A stretch of 64,000 nt of DNA. Origin: Agrobacterium tumefaciens_K. Its GTDB lineage: Bacteria; Pseudomonadota; Alphaproteobacteria; Rhizobiales; Rhizobiaceae. The position numbers were made by a program, and so were the translations under genes. Under the pieces are notes generated by a model. That model had not been told where the DNA came from. It was given only the letters and a program-made list of their open reading frames with translations, and did no database searches. The stretch spans positions 310,001 through 374,000 of the forward strand of contig NZ_JAOEGC010000002.1 in assembly GCF_031801495.1 (NCBI RefSeq), in the 5' to 3' direction. This document shows, piece by piece, positions 16,569-26,029 of the stretch; positions within the stretch are counted from its first letter, which is position 1; each line of letters opens with the position of its first letter.

Positions 16569-17831
16569 ATGCGTGCCAATTACCTGTTCACCAGCGAGTC
16601 CGTGGCCGAGGGCCATCCGGACAAGGTTTGTGATCGTATTTCCGATGAAATTGTGGATCTGATTTATCGCGAAGCGGCCAAGACCGGCGTCGATCCATGG
16701 ACCGTTCGCATCGCGTGTGAAACGCTTGCAACGACCAACCGTGTCGTCATCGCTGGCGAAGTCCGCGTGCCTGACACCCTTTTGAAAAAGGACAAGGAAG
16801 GAAACGTCCTCAAGGACGCAGCCGGCCATCCGGTCATCAATCCTTCCAAGTTCAAGTCCGCAGCTCGCAAGGCGATCCGTGACATCGGTTACGAGCAGGA
16901 GGGTTTCCACTGGAAGACCGCCAAGATCGACGTTCTTCTGCATCCGCAGTCGGCAGATATCGCACAGGGCGTTGATAACGCGTCCGACAAGCAGGGTGAC
17001 GAAGGCGCAGGCGACCAGGGCATCATGTTCGGTTACGCGTGCAAGGAAACGCCCGACCTCATGCCCGCGCCGATCTATTATTCGCACCGCATTCTCCAGC
17101 TTCTCGCCACGGCTCGCAAGAGCGGTGAGGGCGAAGCTGCCAAGCTCGGTCCCGATGCCAAGAGCCAGGTGACGGTGCGTTACGTGGACGGCAAGGCGGC
17201 GGAAGCAGTTTCGATCGTTCTTTCCACGCAGCATCTGGATGCAAGCTGGGATTCCAAGAAGGTTCGCGCCGTCGTTGAACCCTATATCCGCGAAGCTCTG
17301 GGTGATCTGAAGATTGCCGACGATTGCCAGTGGTACATCAACCCGACCGGCAAGTTCGTTATCGGCGGTCCGGACGGTGATGCGGGCCTGACCGGCCGCA
17401 AGATCATTGTCGACACCTACGGCGGTGCGGCTCCGCACGGTGGTGGTGCGTTCTCCGGCAAGGACACGACCAAGGTTGACCGTTCGGCTGCCTACGCGGC
17501 ACGTTACCTCGCCAAGAACGTCGTTGCCGCCGGTCTTGCAGACCGCTGCACGATCCAGATTTCCTATGCCATCGGTATTGCCCAGCCGCTGTCGATCTAT
17601 GTCGACCTGCATGGTACCGGCAAGGTCAGCGAAGATCAGGTTGAAGCTGCGATCCGCAAGGTCATGGACCTTTCGCCATCGGGCATTCGCCGCCATCTTG
17701 ACCTGAACAAGCCGATCTACGCGAAGACGTCCTCCTACGGTCACTTCGGCCGCAAGGCTGGCCGCGATGGCTCCTTCTCCTGGGAGAAGCTCGATCTCGT
17801 AAAGCCGCTCAAGGAAGCTTTGGCGGCCTAA
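16569..17831 (+). CDS. metK: S-adenosylmethionine synthase
   Basis: Makes SAM from ATP and methionine. 420 residues, slightly longer than E. coli MetK (384) because of loops such as the one around residues 95-110. Signatures: GHPDKVCDRISD (about 16-27), GAGDQGIMFGYA (about 145-156), and the phosphate loop GGGAFSGKDTTKVDRSAAY (about 292-310). GAGGGGA precedes the ATG. The palindrome upstream suggests transcriptional control. Confidence 0.98.
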   Translation: MRANYLFTSESVAEGHPDKVCDRISDEIVDLIYREAAKTGVDPWTVRIACETLATTNRVVIAGEVRVPDTLLKKDKEGNVLKDAAGHPVINPSKFKSAARKAIRDIGYEQEGFHWKTAKIDVLLHPQSADIAQGVDNASDKQGDEGAGDQGIMFGYACKETPDLMPAPIYYSHRILQLLATARKSGEGEAAKLGPDAKSQVTVRYVDGKAAEAVSIVLSTQHLDASWDSKKVRAVVEPYIREALGDLKIADDCQWYINPTGKFVIGGPDGDAGLTGRKIIVDTYGGAAPHGGGAFSGKDTTKVDRSAAYAARYLAKNVVAAGLADRCTIQISYAIGIAQPLSIYVDLHGTGKVSEDQVEAAIRKVMDLSPSGIRRHLDLNKPIYAKTSSYGHFGRKAGRDGSFSWEKLDLVKPLKEALAA

Positions 17832-17877
17832 GCCTTGCCATTCGGCGGCGATTGAGAGATACCGGTTGAAATTTCAT

Positions 17878-17915
17878 AACCCGTATAGCGTCATTCAAAC
17901 GACGTTGTACGGGTT
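17878..17915 (+). promoter_or_regulatory. Long RNA hairpin between metK and trmB
   Basis: Left arm 17878-17892 (begins AACCCGTA), loop ATTCAAAC (17893-17900), right arm 17901-17915 (ends TACGGGTT). All 15 positions pair in the plus-strand RNA, two of them as G-U wobbles; in the minus-strand RNA those two would be A-C mismatches. That favours a function in the metK-trmB transcript. There is no T run after it. It ends 27 bases before the trmB ATG. Confidence 0.5.
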
Positions 17916-17942
17916 AAGTGTATTTGGTCTTGAGAGTGTGAC

Positions 17943-18641
17943 ATGACGGAAGAGCGGCGTTCGCGCGCAACGGAAGCGTTTTTTGGCAGACGCAAAGGCA
18001 AACCCTTGCGCAACCAGCAGGTCGATACTATCGAGAACCTGTTGCCGTTGCTGAAGATCGACCTTGGGGGTCAGCCACCAAAAAATCTGGCTGCCCTTTT
18101 TCCAGCCGATGTGAAGTCGATCCGTCTTGAGATCGGCTTCGGCGGTGGCGAGCATCTGGTACACCGGGCCGTCGAAAACCCTGAAACCGGCTTTATCGGC
18201 GTCGAGCCCTTCGTCAATTCCATGGCCAAGCTTCTGGCGAGCGTCAAGGAGCGGGAATTGATGAACATCCGCCTTTACGACGACGATGCGACGCAGCTGC
18301 TCGACTGGCTGCCGGAAGCGTCGATCGACCACATCGATCTGCTCTATCCCGATCCATGGCCGAAGAAGAAGCACTGGAAGCGCCGCTTTGTCTCGGACGT
18401 CAATCTGGCCCGCTTCCATCGGGTGCTGAAGCCGGGCGGCAAGTTTTGCTTTGCCTCGGACATCGACACTTACATCAACTGGACGCTCCAGCATTGCGCC
18501 CGCCATGGCGGTTTCGAATGGACAGCAACTAGCGCTGATGACTGGCGCACCCCCTATGCCAACTGGCCGGGTACGCGTTACGAAAACAAGGCGAAAAGAG
18601 AAGGCCGCACCTCGGCCTATCTCACCTTCATTCGGACCTGA
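17943..18641 (+). CDS. trmB: tRNA (guanine-N7-)-methyltransferase TrmB
   Basis: SAM-dependent enzyme making m7G46 in tRNAs. 232 residues, Rossmann-type methyltransferase with the SAM loop LEIGFGGGEHLVHRA (about 62-76) and the family motif LYPDPWPKKKHWKRRF (about 135-150). It sits next to metK, which makes its methyl donor. The gene ends 13 bases before the convergent rbsK. Confidence 0.96.
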   Translation: MTEERRSRATEAFFGRRKGKPLRNQQVDTIENLLPLLKIDLGGQPPKNLAALFPADVKSIRLEIGFGGGEHLVHRAVENPETGFIGVEPFVNSMAKLLASVKERELMNIRLYDDDATQLLDWLPEASIDHIDLLYPDPWPKKKHWKRRFVSDVNLARFHRVLKPGGKFCFASDIDTYINWTLQHCARHGGFEWTATSADDWRTPYANWPGTRYENKAKREGRTSAYLTFIRT

Positions 18642-18653
18642 TCATCAGACCAT

Positions 18654-19553
18654 TCAGATGCGGGCGTCCACGTCCGCGGCGACGGGAATGGACGGCTGGG
18701 CACCTGCGCGTGTGCAGGCCAGCGAACCGGCGACGGCTGCCCGCTTGAGCGCCGTTTCGAAGTCCAGTCCCTGATCCAGACCGGCCGCGAGATAGCCGCA
18801 GAACGTGTCTCCAGCACCGACCGTATCGACCGGTTCGATCTTCAGTCCGGAGGCGGTGAAACGTTTGCCGTTGCGCATGGCGATCACGCCATCTGCGCCG
18901 AGCGTGACGATCAGCGTCTGGCCCGTTTCGGAATGAAGAGCCTTCAGTTCTGCTTCCCGCTCGGTGGCGGAAAGGCCGCTCTTGCCAATCAGCAGCTCGA
19001 ACTCCGTTTCATTGGCAATCACGATGTCGGTCAGATGGGCGATACGTGCCGCATCCGGCGTCAGCGGTGCCGTGTTAATCACGGTGGTGATGCGCTTTGC
19101 CTTGGCTGCCTTGATGGCGGCTTCGATTGCCGGAGCAGGGATTTCGAACTGAAGCATCAGAATGTCGCCCGAAGACATTTCAGAAACAACCCGTGTGGCG
19201 TCGGCCTCTGAAACCTCGCCATTGGCGGCCGGAATGACTGAAATCATATTCTCACCACCTTCGCCGATCAGGATGACGGCGGTTCCCGTGGGGGTGGCCA
19301 CTGTCTTCACCAGCGACAGATCGGCGCCGGCATCGTGCAGCAGCGCCAGTGCGGGGGCGGCGAATGTGTCGTCACCCGTTGCACCCGCCATCTTCACGGT
19401 CGCACCTGCGCGCCGGGCCGCCAGCGCCTGATTGGCGCCCTTGCCACCGGCGGCTGTCGAAAAGCTTTCGCCCGTTACGGTTTCGCCCGGTTTGGGCAGG
19501 CGTTTGGCGGTGGCGACGAGGTCCATGTTGATGGAGCCGAAAACAGTAATCAT
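18654..19553 (-). CDS. rbsK: Ribokinase
   Basis: PfkB-family sugar kinase phosphorylating D-ribose at O5. 299 residues; begins MITVFGSINMDLVATAKRLP, then PGETVTGESF and GGKGANQALAARR (about 36-48, sugar and anion binding). The catalytic-base and ATP motif is DTVGAGDTFCGYLAAGL (about 239-255). No ribose ABC transporter is adjacent, so ribose from nucleoside breakdown is one plausible source (a nucleoside hydrolase lies 10 kb away). Confidence 0.92.
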   Translation of the reverse strand: MITVFGSINMDLVATAKRLPKPGETVTGESFSTAAGGKGANQALAARRAGATVKMAGATGDDTFAAPALALLHDAGADLSLVKTVATPTGTAVILIGEGGENMISVIPAANGEVSEADATRVVSEMSSGDILMLQFEIPAPAIEAAIKAAKAKRITTVINTAPLTPDAARIAHLTDIVIANETEFELLIGKSGLSATEREAELKALHSETGQTLIVTLGADGVIAMRNGKRFTASGLKIEPVDTVGAGDTFCGYLAAGLDQGLDFETALKRAAVAGSLACTRAGAQPSIPVAADVDARI

Positions 19554-19605
19554 CGGGGCATGTCCGTGTGAAAATCAGATGAGGCGGCGACTTTGCCCGA
19601 GGCGG

Positions 19606-20796
19606 TCACTCGTCGTCAACTACCCTGAGCTTGGCCGTCCCTGATCGGTTTTCCGCAAAACGTCGTTGTTCGGTTTCTGTGTGCGGGATCTCCTTCTCCG
19701 TCGGGGAGAAATCCAGCCCTTCTATCTTCTGTCCGCGTGCCAGCACCTTGTCGGAGGAGATCAGCATCATGTCGATGTCTTTCTGTGCCAGCCCGAAATG
19801 AGCCTGCAGCTTGCGTGTGCGATCATCCAGACGCCGCACGTCATCCATCAGGAGCGCGACTTCGCCTTGGATCAGGTGCGCCTGTTCCCGCATGCGCTGG
19901 TCTTTCAGCACCGACTGGATGACCTGAACTGACAGCATCAGCAGCGACGGAGACACGATGACGACGCGTGAACGATGGGCGCGTTGCACGAGATATTCGA
20001 AATGCTGGTGGATGTCCGCGAAGATCGATTCCGACGGCACGAAGATGAACGCCGTGTCCTGTGTCTCGCCGCGGATGAGATATTTCTCCGCCACGTCGCG
20101 GATATGCACTTCCATGTCACGGCGAAACTGCTGGGTCGCCGCGCGCTTGGCGTCCGGCGATTCATCTGCCTTGATAGCGTTCCACGCCTCCAGCGGAAAC
20201 TTGGCGTCGATGACCAGAGGCGGCGCATTGTTCGGCATCTTTATGGTGCAGTCCGGCCGGTAACCGTTCGAAAGGGTGGGCTGCAGTTGGTAGGAGCTGT
20301 CTGGAAGCGCATCGGCGATCAGGGCTTCCATGCGCGCCTGTCCGAACGCGCCACGCGTCTGCTTGTTGGACAGGATCGCCTGAAGGCCGATCACGTCTTT
20401 CGCCAGATCCTGGATATTGCCCTGCGCGGCATCGATGACCGCCAGCCGCTCCTGCAGGCGGCTGAGGTTTTCGTGCGTGGATTTGGTCTGCTCGGTCAAC
20501 GTTTCGCCAAGCCGCTGCGACATGCCGTCCAGTCGCTGGTTCAGCGTCTGGCTCATTTCGTTCTGTCGTGCACCCAGTGTCTCGCCCATGGCTGCGATAC
20601 GGCCATGCAGCTCCGCCTGCGTTTTCAGAAGATCGGTGATCTCCTCATTCTGCGGCGTGCCTTTGCGACGATCCGTGGCCAGCAGCCAGAACGCGGCAAG
20701 CCCGAAAAGCAGGGCGGCCAGAAGTGCGCCGAAACTGATATCGACGGAACCGGCACGCAGGGCTGGGGCAAGGAGAGCGGAAAGATCGAGGTTCAT
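19606..20796 (-). CDS. rmuC: DNA recombination protein RmuC homologue
   Basis: 396 residues: one N-terminal membrane helix (about 22-40), a long coiled coil (about 55-150), then the RmuC nuclease-like domain, with LVIDAKFPLEAWNAI, a D-x-K style active-site segment, near 195. RmuC limits inversions at short repeats. I chose the ATG at 20796 (MNLDLSALLAP); a TTG at 20835 would add 13 residues. It is divergent from def with a 145-base gap. Confidence 0.9.
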   Translation of the reverse strand: MNLDLSALLAPALRAGSVDISFGALLAALLFGLAAFWLLATDRRKGTPQNEEITDLLKTQAELHGRIAAMGETLGARQNEMSQTLNQRLDGMSQRLGETLTEQTKSTHENLSRLQERLAVIDAAQGNIQDLAKDVIGLQAILSNKQTRGAFGQARMEALIADALPDSSYQLQPTLSNGYRPDCTIKMPNNAPPLVIDAKFPLEAWNAIKADESPDAKRAATQQFRRDMEVHIRDVAEKYLIRGETQDTAFIFVPSESIFADIHQHFEYLVQRAHRSRVVIVSPSLLMLSVQVIQSVLKDQRMREQAHLIQGEVALLMDDVRRLDDRTRKLQAHFGLAQKDIDMMLISSDKVLARGQKIEGLDFSPTEKEIPHTETEQRRFAENRSGTAKLRVVDDE

Positions 20797-20941
20797 AACC
20801 AAATCTAGCAGGTTTCTTGTGATTCGTAAGATCAAAACAAGAACATCCCTGCGGCGAAAATGAGTCGGGCCGTGAGGGCGTGAAGGCCTGCAACCGTGTG
20901 TTTTTTATTTCCTCCACGCACGAGATACGTTATGGGAAGCC

Positions 20942-21454
20942 ATGAGCATCAAACCACTTATCATTTTGCCGGATCCCCTGTTGCGCCAGCAGTCCAAGCC
21001 CATCGAGCAGGTGGACAACGAGGTGTTGCGCCTTGCCGACGACATGCTGGAAACCATGTATGACGCGCCGGGCATCGGCCTTGCAGCCATTCAGGTCGGC
21101 GTGCCGCGCCGCATGCTGGTGATCGACGTGTCGCGTGAGGACGAAGAGAAGAAGCCGATCGTCTTCATCAACCCGGAAATTCTCAAGACCTCCGATGGTA
21201 TCTCGACATACGAGGAAGGCTGCCTGTCGATCCCGGACTATTACGCCGAGGTCGAGCGCCCCGCTGCGCTGACGGTGCAATATGTCGACCGCGACGGCAA
21301 GCAGCAGACGGTCGAGGCCGATGGCCTCCTTGCAACCTGCCTGCAGCACGAGATCGACCACCTGAACGGTGTCCTGTTCATCGACCATATTTCGCGCCTG
21401 AAGCGCGACATGGTTATCAAGAAATTCACGAAACTGGCCCGCGCCAAGGTTTGA
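20942..21454 (+). CDS. def: Peptide deformylase
   Basis: Removes the N-formyl group from nascent proteins. 170 residues with the three class motifs: GIGLAAIQVG (about 41-50), EGCLSIP (about 91-97, metal Cys) and QHEIDHLNG (about 134-142, metal His pair and catalytic Glu). It heads the def-fmt-truA run; fmt makes the formyl group that Def removes. Confidence 0.97.
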   Translation: MSIKPLIILPDPLLRQQSKPIEQVDNEVLRLADDMLETMYDAPGIGLAAIQVGVPRRMLVIDVSREDEEKKPIVFINPEILKTSDGISTYEEGCLSIPDYYAEVERPAALTVQYVDRDGKQQTVEADGLLATCLQHEIDHLNGVLFIDHISRLKRDMVIKKFTKLARAKV

Positions 21455-21505
21455 TTTCCGGAACTTTGCCGGAAATTGCAGCACGATTGCGGGCAGGGGG
21501 CGGTC

Positions 21506-22441
21506 ATGGCTCTTCGCATCATCTTCATGGGTACGCCGGAGTTCTCAGTACCAACCTTGCGGTCGCTGGTCGATGCCGGTCATCAGATCGTCGCCGTCTA
21601 TACGCAACCGCCGCGTCCCGGTGGCCGTCGTGGCCTCGATCTGCAGAAGTCGCCTGTCCATCAGGCCGCGGAACTTCTGGGATTGCCCGTATTCACGCCG
21701 TTGAACTTCAAGGCTGAAGAAGACCGGCAGCAGTTTCGTTCCTTTGAAGCCGATGTCGCCGTCGTCGTCGCCTACGGGCTTCTGTTGCCGGAAGCGATCC
21801 TGACCGGCACCCGGCTTGGCTGCTATAACGGTCATGCCTCCCTGCTGCCGCGCTGGCGCGGTGCGGCCCCCATACAGCGTGCGATCATGGCTGGTGATGC
21901 CGAAACCGGCATGATGGTCATGCAGATGGAAAAGGGGCTGGATACCGGCCCGGTTGCCCTGACGGCCAAGGTCGCCATCGGTGAAAAAACAACGGCGGGC
22001 GAATTGCACGACAGCCTGATGCTGGCGGGTGCGAGGCTGATGGTTCAGGCAATGGAAAAGCTGGATGCCGGCGACCTGCCTTTGACGCCACAGGCGGCAG
22101 AGGGCGTTCTCTACGCATCCAAGATCGACAAGTCGGAAACCCGCATCGATTTCTCACGGCCTGCCCAGGACGTTCACAACCACATTCGCGGCCTTTCGCC
22201 GTTTCCCGGTGCGTGGTTCGAAATGCAGATCGGCGGCAAGGCGGAACGGGTCAAGGTTCTTGGCAGCGAGCAGGCCTCCGGCATGGGGGAAGCGGGATCG
22301 GCTCTAGACGATACCCTGACCATTGCATGTGGCAGCGGTGCTGTCCGTCTGGTGCGTTTGCAGAAGGCGGGGGGTAAGCCGATGCTGGCCTCCGATTTCC
22401 TGCGCGGCACGCCTGTTCCTGTCGGCACGAGGCTCGGCTGA
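21506..22441 (+). CDS. fmt: Methionyl-tRNA formyltransferase
   Basis: Formylates initiator Met-tRNA using 10-formyl-tetrahydrofolate. 311 residues: catalytic N-terminal domain with HASLLPRWRGAAPIQRAI (about 110-127, including the active-site His of the NGHASLLP motif) and a C-terminal tRNA-binding OB-like domain. The start at 21506 follows CAGGGGG and gives MALRIIFMGTPEFSVP; in-frame codons from 21476 add 10 untypical residues. The stop overlaps the truA ATG by one base. Confidence 0.96.
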   Translation: MALRIIFMGTPEFSVPTLRSLVDAGHQIVAVYTQPPRPGGRRGLDLQKSPVHQAAELLGLPVFTPLNFKAEEDRQQFRSFEADVAVVVAYGLLLPEAILTGTRLGCYNGHASLLPRWRGAAPIQRAIMAGDAETGMMVMQMEKGLDTGPVALTAKVAIGEKTTAGELHDSLMLAGARLMVQAMEKLDAGDLPLTPQAAEGVLYASKIDKSETRIDFSRPAQDVHNHIRGLSPFPGAWFEMQIGGKAERVKVLGSEQASGMGEAGSALDDTLTIACGSGAVRLVRLQKAGGKPMLASDFLRGTPVPVGTRLG

Positions 22442-23241
22442 TGCCACGTTTCCGGATGACCGTCGAATATGACGGCACGCCCTATGTGGGCTGGCAGCGA
22501 CAGGACAACGGTCAATCGGTACAAGGCGCCCTCGAAAAGGCGATCCTCTCATTGACCGGTGAGACCGTTTCCGTTCGGGGCGCGGGACGCACGGATTCCG
22601 GTGTCCATGCCAGAGGGCAGGTCATCCATGTCGATCTGTCGCGTGACTGGCAGCCCTACAAGCTACGCAACGCGGTAAACGCTCATCTGGCAATGGGTAA
22701 CGAAGCGGTAGCGGTGCTGGATGTGGCGGCTGTGACCGAGGATTTCGACGCACGGTTTTCGGCTCTTCGCCGTCATTATCTCTATCGTATCGTCTCGCGA
22801 AAGGCGCGTTTGGCGCTGGAGCACAAACGCGCGTGGTGGGTGTCGAAAGATCTGGATCACGAACGCATGCATGCGGCGGCCCAGACGCTTGTCGGCAGGC
22901 ATGACTTTACCACGTTTCGCTCCACCCACTGTCAGGCCAACAGCCCGGTCAGAACGCTCGACCGGCTGGATGTTACGCGCAACGGCGATCTCATCGAAAT
23001 ACGCGCGACGGCGCAGAGTTTCCTGCACAACCAGATCAGGTCTTTTGCTGGAACGCTGAAACTGGCCGGTGAGGGCACGATGACGCCGGATGATGTACGT
23101 GCGGCTCTGGAAGCACGGGACCGCAAGGCCTGTGGTCCGGTCGCGCCGCCGGATGGACTGTATTTCATGCAGGTGGATTACCCGGTTGTCATTCCGCCGC
23201 GCCAGCGTTCTACCTTCGAGACGGTTGACGACGGAGAGTGA
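22441..23241 (+). CDS. truA: tRNA pseudouridine(38-40) synthase TruA
   Basis: Makes pseudouridine at positions 38-40 of the anticodon stem-loop. 266 residues; the catalytic Asp lies in GRTDSGVHARGQV (about 50-62). The TGATG overlap with fmt indicates translational coupling. It ends 4 bases before the convergent membrane-protein gene, with no terminator in between. Confidence 0.96.
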   Translation: MPRFRMTVEYDGTPYVGWQRQDNGQSVQGALEKAILSLTGETVSVRGAGRTDSGVHARGQVIHVDLSRDWQPYKLRNAVNAHLAMGNEAVAVLDVAAVTEDFDARFSALRRHYLYRIVSRKARLALEHKRAWWVSKDLDHERMHAAAQTLVGRHDFTTFRSTHCQANSPVRTLDRLDVTRNGDLIEIRATAQSFLHNQIRSFAGTLKLAGEGTMTPDDVRAALEARDRKACGPVAPPDGLYFMQVDYPVVIPPRQRSTFETVDDGE

Positions 23242-23244
23242 ACC

Positions 23245-23841
23245 TCAGCCGGGGTAGACGCCTAGAAAGCGCTGCAACGCCTCTGAGAGCAGCATGCCGG
23301 GCACCAGCAGTGTCATCACGATGGCTGAGACGAGCAGCGACTGGTCGCGGATGAAGAACTTCACGATACGCGAAAATGCGAAGACCAGAGACAAGAGAAG
23401 CGCCAGCCATAGAACCGCGATCAGCCCCTGTAGCGGCGGTATGAAGAAGGCAATCAGGATCAGTACTGCATAAGCGTAGGAAAAGGGTACGGACAGCCAG
23501 TTGACCGTCACCACCAGCGGCGGAAATTTTTCGCGTGCGCCAAAGGCCAGCAGCAAGGCGCCGATCAGGATGAGTGGCACGATCCAGCAGATGGCTTCCA
23601 CCATGGCGAGGCGCACGAAGAACAGGGCTCCCGTTCCGGTGCCAGGCGGATAACCGGCTAGAAAGGCGGCGCGCAGCCACAGCCATGAAACGAGCATGGC
23701 TGGCAGACACCACAGCACGGAGTAGAACGACCGGACCATTCCCCGCTCCGTCAGGTCGAGATAGCGCGCGCCTGCATGGTTGCCGAGCAGCAGCAACCAT
23801 AGTCCCTTGATGTAGAGGGTTATTTCACTTGCCGTCGGCAT
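23245..23841 (-). CDS. Conserved polytopic membrane protein of unknown function
   Basis: 198 residues with about five or six hydrophobic stretches (roughly 35-55, 70-100, 115-135, 135-155, 165-190) and a hydrophilic start containing GNHAGARYLDLTERGMVRSFY. I do not recognise a catalytic motif or named family. Its start lies inside the 3' end of dapE (17-base overlap), so it is probably translated from the dapD-dapE transcript. A parallel open frame on the same strand (23210-23800) lacks hydrophobic structure and is a shadow. Confidence 0.75.
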   Translation of the reverse strand: MPTASEITLYIKGLWLLLLGNHAGARYLDLTERGMVRSFYSVLWCLPAMLVSWLWLRAAFLAGYPPGTGTGALFFVRLAMVEAICWIVPLILIGALLLAFGAREKFPPLVVTVNWLSVPFSYAYAVLILIAFFIPPLQGLIAVLWLALLLSLVFAFSRIVKFFIRDQSLLVSAIVMTLLVPGMLLSEALQRFLGVYPG

Positions 23842-25021
23842 GGGCGAACCAGCGCTCGATGAAGGTTTCGTAAATGCGGGTCAATGTTTCCAGGTCGGCA
23901 ACGGCGACGCGTTCATCCACCATATGCATGGTCTGCCCGACAAGGCCGAACTCGACGACGGGGCAATAATCCTTGATGAAACGGGCGTCCGAGGTTCCGC
24001 CAGTGGTGGAAAGCTTCGGCTCGTTGCCCGTAACCTCCGCGACCGCACCGGAGAGTGACGAGATCAGCGCGTTGTTGCGGGTGAGGAAAACATGGCTCGG
24101 ACGATCCGCCCAGGCGATGTCGTATTTCACCGGCGCACGGTCCGGGCGAAGCTCGCCTTCCGCCGCCGCCGCGTCCAGACGGCGTATGATTTCTGCGCGA
24201 AGCGTCTCGGCGGTCCAGGTATCGTTGAAGCGGATATTGAAGGCTGCCGTTGCCTTCGCAGGAATGACGTTTGTCGCCGCATTGCCGGTGTCGATGGTCG
24301 TCACTTCCAGATTGGAGGGCTGGAAGTTGTCCGTGCCGTGGTCGAAAGGCGGATACATCAGCGCGTGTGTCAGCTGCAACAGCCCACGGATCGGATTGTC
24401 GGCCAGATGCGGATAGGCGGCATGGCCCTGCACGCCGTGCACGGTGATGCGGCCCGAGAGCGAACCGCGCCTCCCGATCTTGATCATGTCGCCAAGCCGG
24501 TCGGGATTGGTTGGCTCACCAACCACGCAGGCGTCCCAGCGCTCACCCCTGGCCGCGGCCCACTCCAGAAGCTTCGAGGTGCCGTTGATGGACGGTCCTT
24601 CCTCGTCACCGGTAATGAGGAAGGAGACGGAACCCTTCGGCACACCACGCTTTTCGATATGGCGGGCGATTGCCGCAACGAAGCACGCGATGCCGCCCTT
24701 CATATCCACCGCACCACGGCCGAACATTTCGCCGCCTGCAATGTCCGCTGCAAAGGGAGGATGGCTCCATGCTGCCTCGTCGCCTACGGGAACCACATCG
24801 GTATGACCCGCAAACATCAGGTGCGGGCCGTCCGCGCCAAGCCGGGCGTAGAGATTTTCAACGTCCGGCGTTCCGTCCTCCGTTGCCATGACACGATCCA
24901 CCTTGAAGCCGAGTGGCGAGAGCAGCGTGTCGAGCAAGGTCAGCGCCCCGCCTTCGGCGGGCGTTACCGACGGGCAACGGATGAGGGCGGCAAGATTGGC
25001 GACGGGATCGGTGGCGGTCAT
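23825..25021 (-). CDS. dapE: Succinyl-diaminopimelate desuccinylase
   Basis: Di-zinc M20 peptidase-family enzyme of the succinylase lysine/DAP route. 398 residues, starting MTATDPVANLAALIRCPSVTP. The first metal His and Asp lie in FAGHTDVVPVGD (about 68-79), and the catalytic Glu pair in ITGDEEGPSINGT (about 133-145). An in-frame region extending to 25114 overlaps dapD and is not used. It is transcribed with dapD 17 bases upstream. Confidence 0.95.
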   Translation of the reverse strand: MTATDPVANLAALIRCPSVTPAEGGALTLLDTLLSPLGFKVDRVMATEDGTPDVENLYARLGADGPHLMFAGHTDVVPVGDEAAWSHPPFAADIAGGEMFGRGAVDMKGGIACFVAAIARHIEKRGVPKGSVSFLITGDEEGPSINGTSKLLEWAAARGERWDACVVGEPTNPDRLGDMIKIGRRGSLSGRITVHGVQGHAAYPHLADNPIRGLLQLTHALMYPPFDHGTDNFQPSNLEVTTIDTGNAATNVIPAKATAAFNIRFNDTWTAETLRAEIIRRLDAAAAEGELRPDRAPVKYDIAWADRPSHVFLTRNNALISSLSGAVAEVTGNEPKLSTTGGTSDARFIKDYCPVVEFGLVGQTMHMVDERVAVADLETLTRIYETFIERWFAHADGK

Positions 25022-25038
25022 TTCGGCTCTACTTCGTA

Positions 25039-25893
25039 TCAGTCGCGCAGCAGTTCGTTGATGCCCGTCTTGGAGCGGGTCTTTTCGTCGACGGTCTTGA
25101 CGATGACGGCGCAATAGAGGCTCGGGCCCGGCTCACCGTTCGGAAAAGGCTTGCCCGGCATGGTGCCAGCGACAACCACGGAGTAGGGCGGCACTTCGCC
25201 ATAGGTGATTTCGCCGGTGGCGCGGTTTACGATCTTGGTGGACTTGCCGATGAACACGCCCATGCCGAGAACGGCGCCCTCGCGCACGATGCAGCCTTCG
25301 ACCACTTCCGAACGGGCGCCGATGAAGCAGTTGTCCTCGATGATGGTCGGGCCAGCCTGAAGCGGCTCCAGAACGCCGCCGATGCCGACACCGCCCGAAA
25401 GGTGGACGTTCTTGCCGATCTGCGCGCAGGAACCGACCGTGGCCCAGGTATCGACCATCGAGCCTTCATCGACATAGGCGCCGAGGTTGACGAAGGACGG
25501 CATCAGAACGACGTTCTTGGCAACGTAGGCCGAACGGCGAACCACGGCGTTCGGTACGGCGCGGAAGCCTGCGGCACGGAACTGGTTTTCGCCCCAGTTT
25601 TCGAACTTGGACGGAACCTTGTCCCACCATGTGGATTCCCCCGGGCCGCCGGTGACGATTTCCATGTCGTTCAGGCGGAAGGAAAGCAGTACCGCCTTCT
25701 TCAGCCACTGGTTTACTTTCCAGTTTCCGTCGGCCTGCTTTTCGGCGACGCGTGCCTTGCCACCGTCCAGAAGCAGAAGCGAGGTTTCAACCGCGTCACG
25801 GATTTCGCCCTTGGTCGATACGTTCACACTGTCGCGGTTTTCGAATGCGGTTTCGATGATGGTCTCGAGAGAGCTGAGATCGGCAAGGCTCAT
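25039..25893 (-). CDS. dapD: 2,3,4,5-tetrahydropyridine-2,6-dicarboxylate N-succinyltransferase
   Basis: Left-handed beta-helix succinyltransferase, the first dedicated step of the succinylase DAP pathway. 284 residues, N-terminal helical domain then hexapeptide repeats (about 105-240) with family segments GAYVDEGSMVDTWATVGSCA and GGVLEPLQAGPTIIEDNCFI. Together with dapE it feeds lysine and peptidoglycan synthesis. Confidence 0.97.
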   Translation of the reverse strand: MSLADLSSLETIIETAFENRDSVNVSTKGEIRDAVETSLLLLDGGKARVAEKQADGNWKVNQWLKKAVLLSFRLNDMEIVTGGPGESTWWDKVPSKFENWGENQFRAAGFRAVPNAVVRRSAYVAKNVVLMPSFVNLGAYVDEGSMVDTWATVGSCAQIGKNVHLSGGVGIGGVLEPLQAGPTIIEDNCFIGARSEVVEGCIVREGAVLGMGVFIGKSTKIVNRATGEITYGEVPPYSVVVAGTMPGKPFPNGEPGPSLYCAVIVKTVDEKTRSKTGINELLRD

Positions 25894-26029
25894 GGAAATT
25901 CCTTAAGGTCGCTTGTGGTTCGGCAGTCACGGATGAGGCCCGCACCGCTGGAAGGCTATGGTCATTTGCTCTAAGGGAGTGTGTTAAGGGCGTCAACGTG
26001 ATTTGGCGCGTGAGACGAAAGGCATCGAA

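Noticed and set aside
16381..16569. SAM riboswitch before metK
   Set aside because: The leader after the XRE terminator is short and AT-rich. I could not build a SAM-II, SAM/SAH or SAM-V fold; the palindrome fits a protein operator better.
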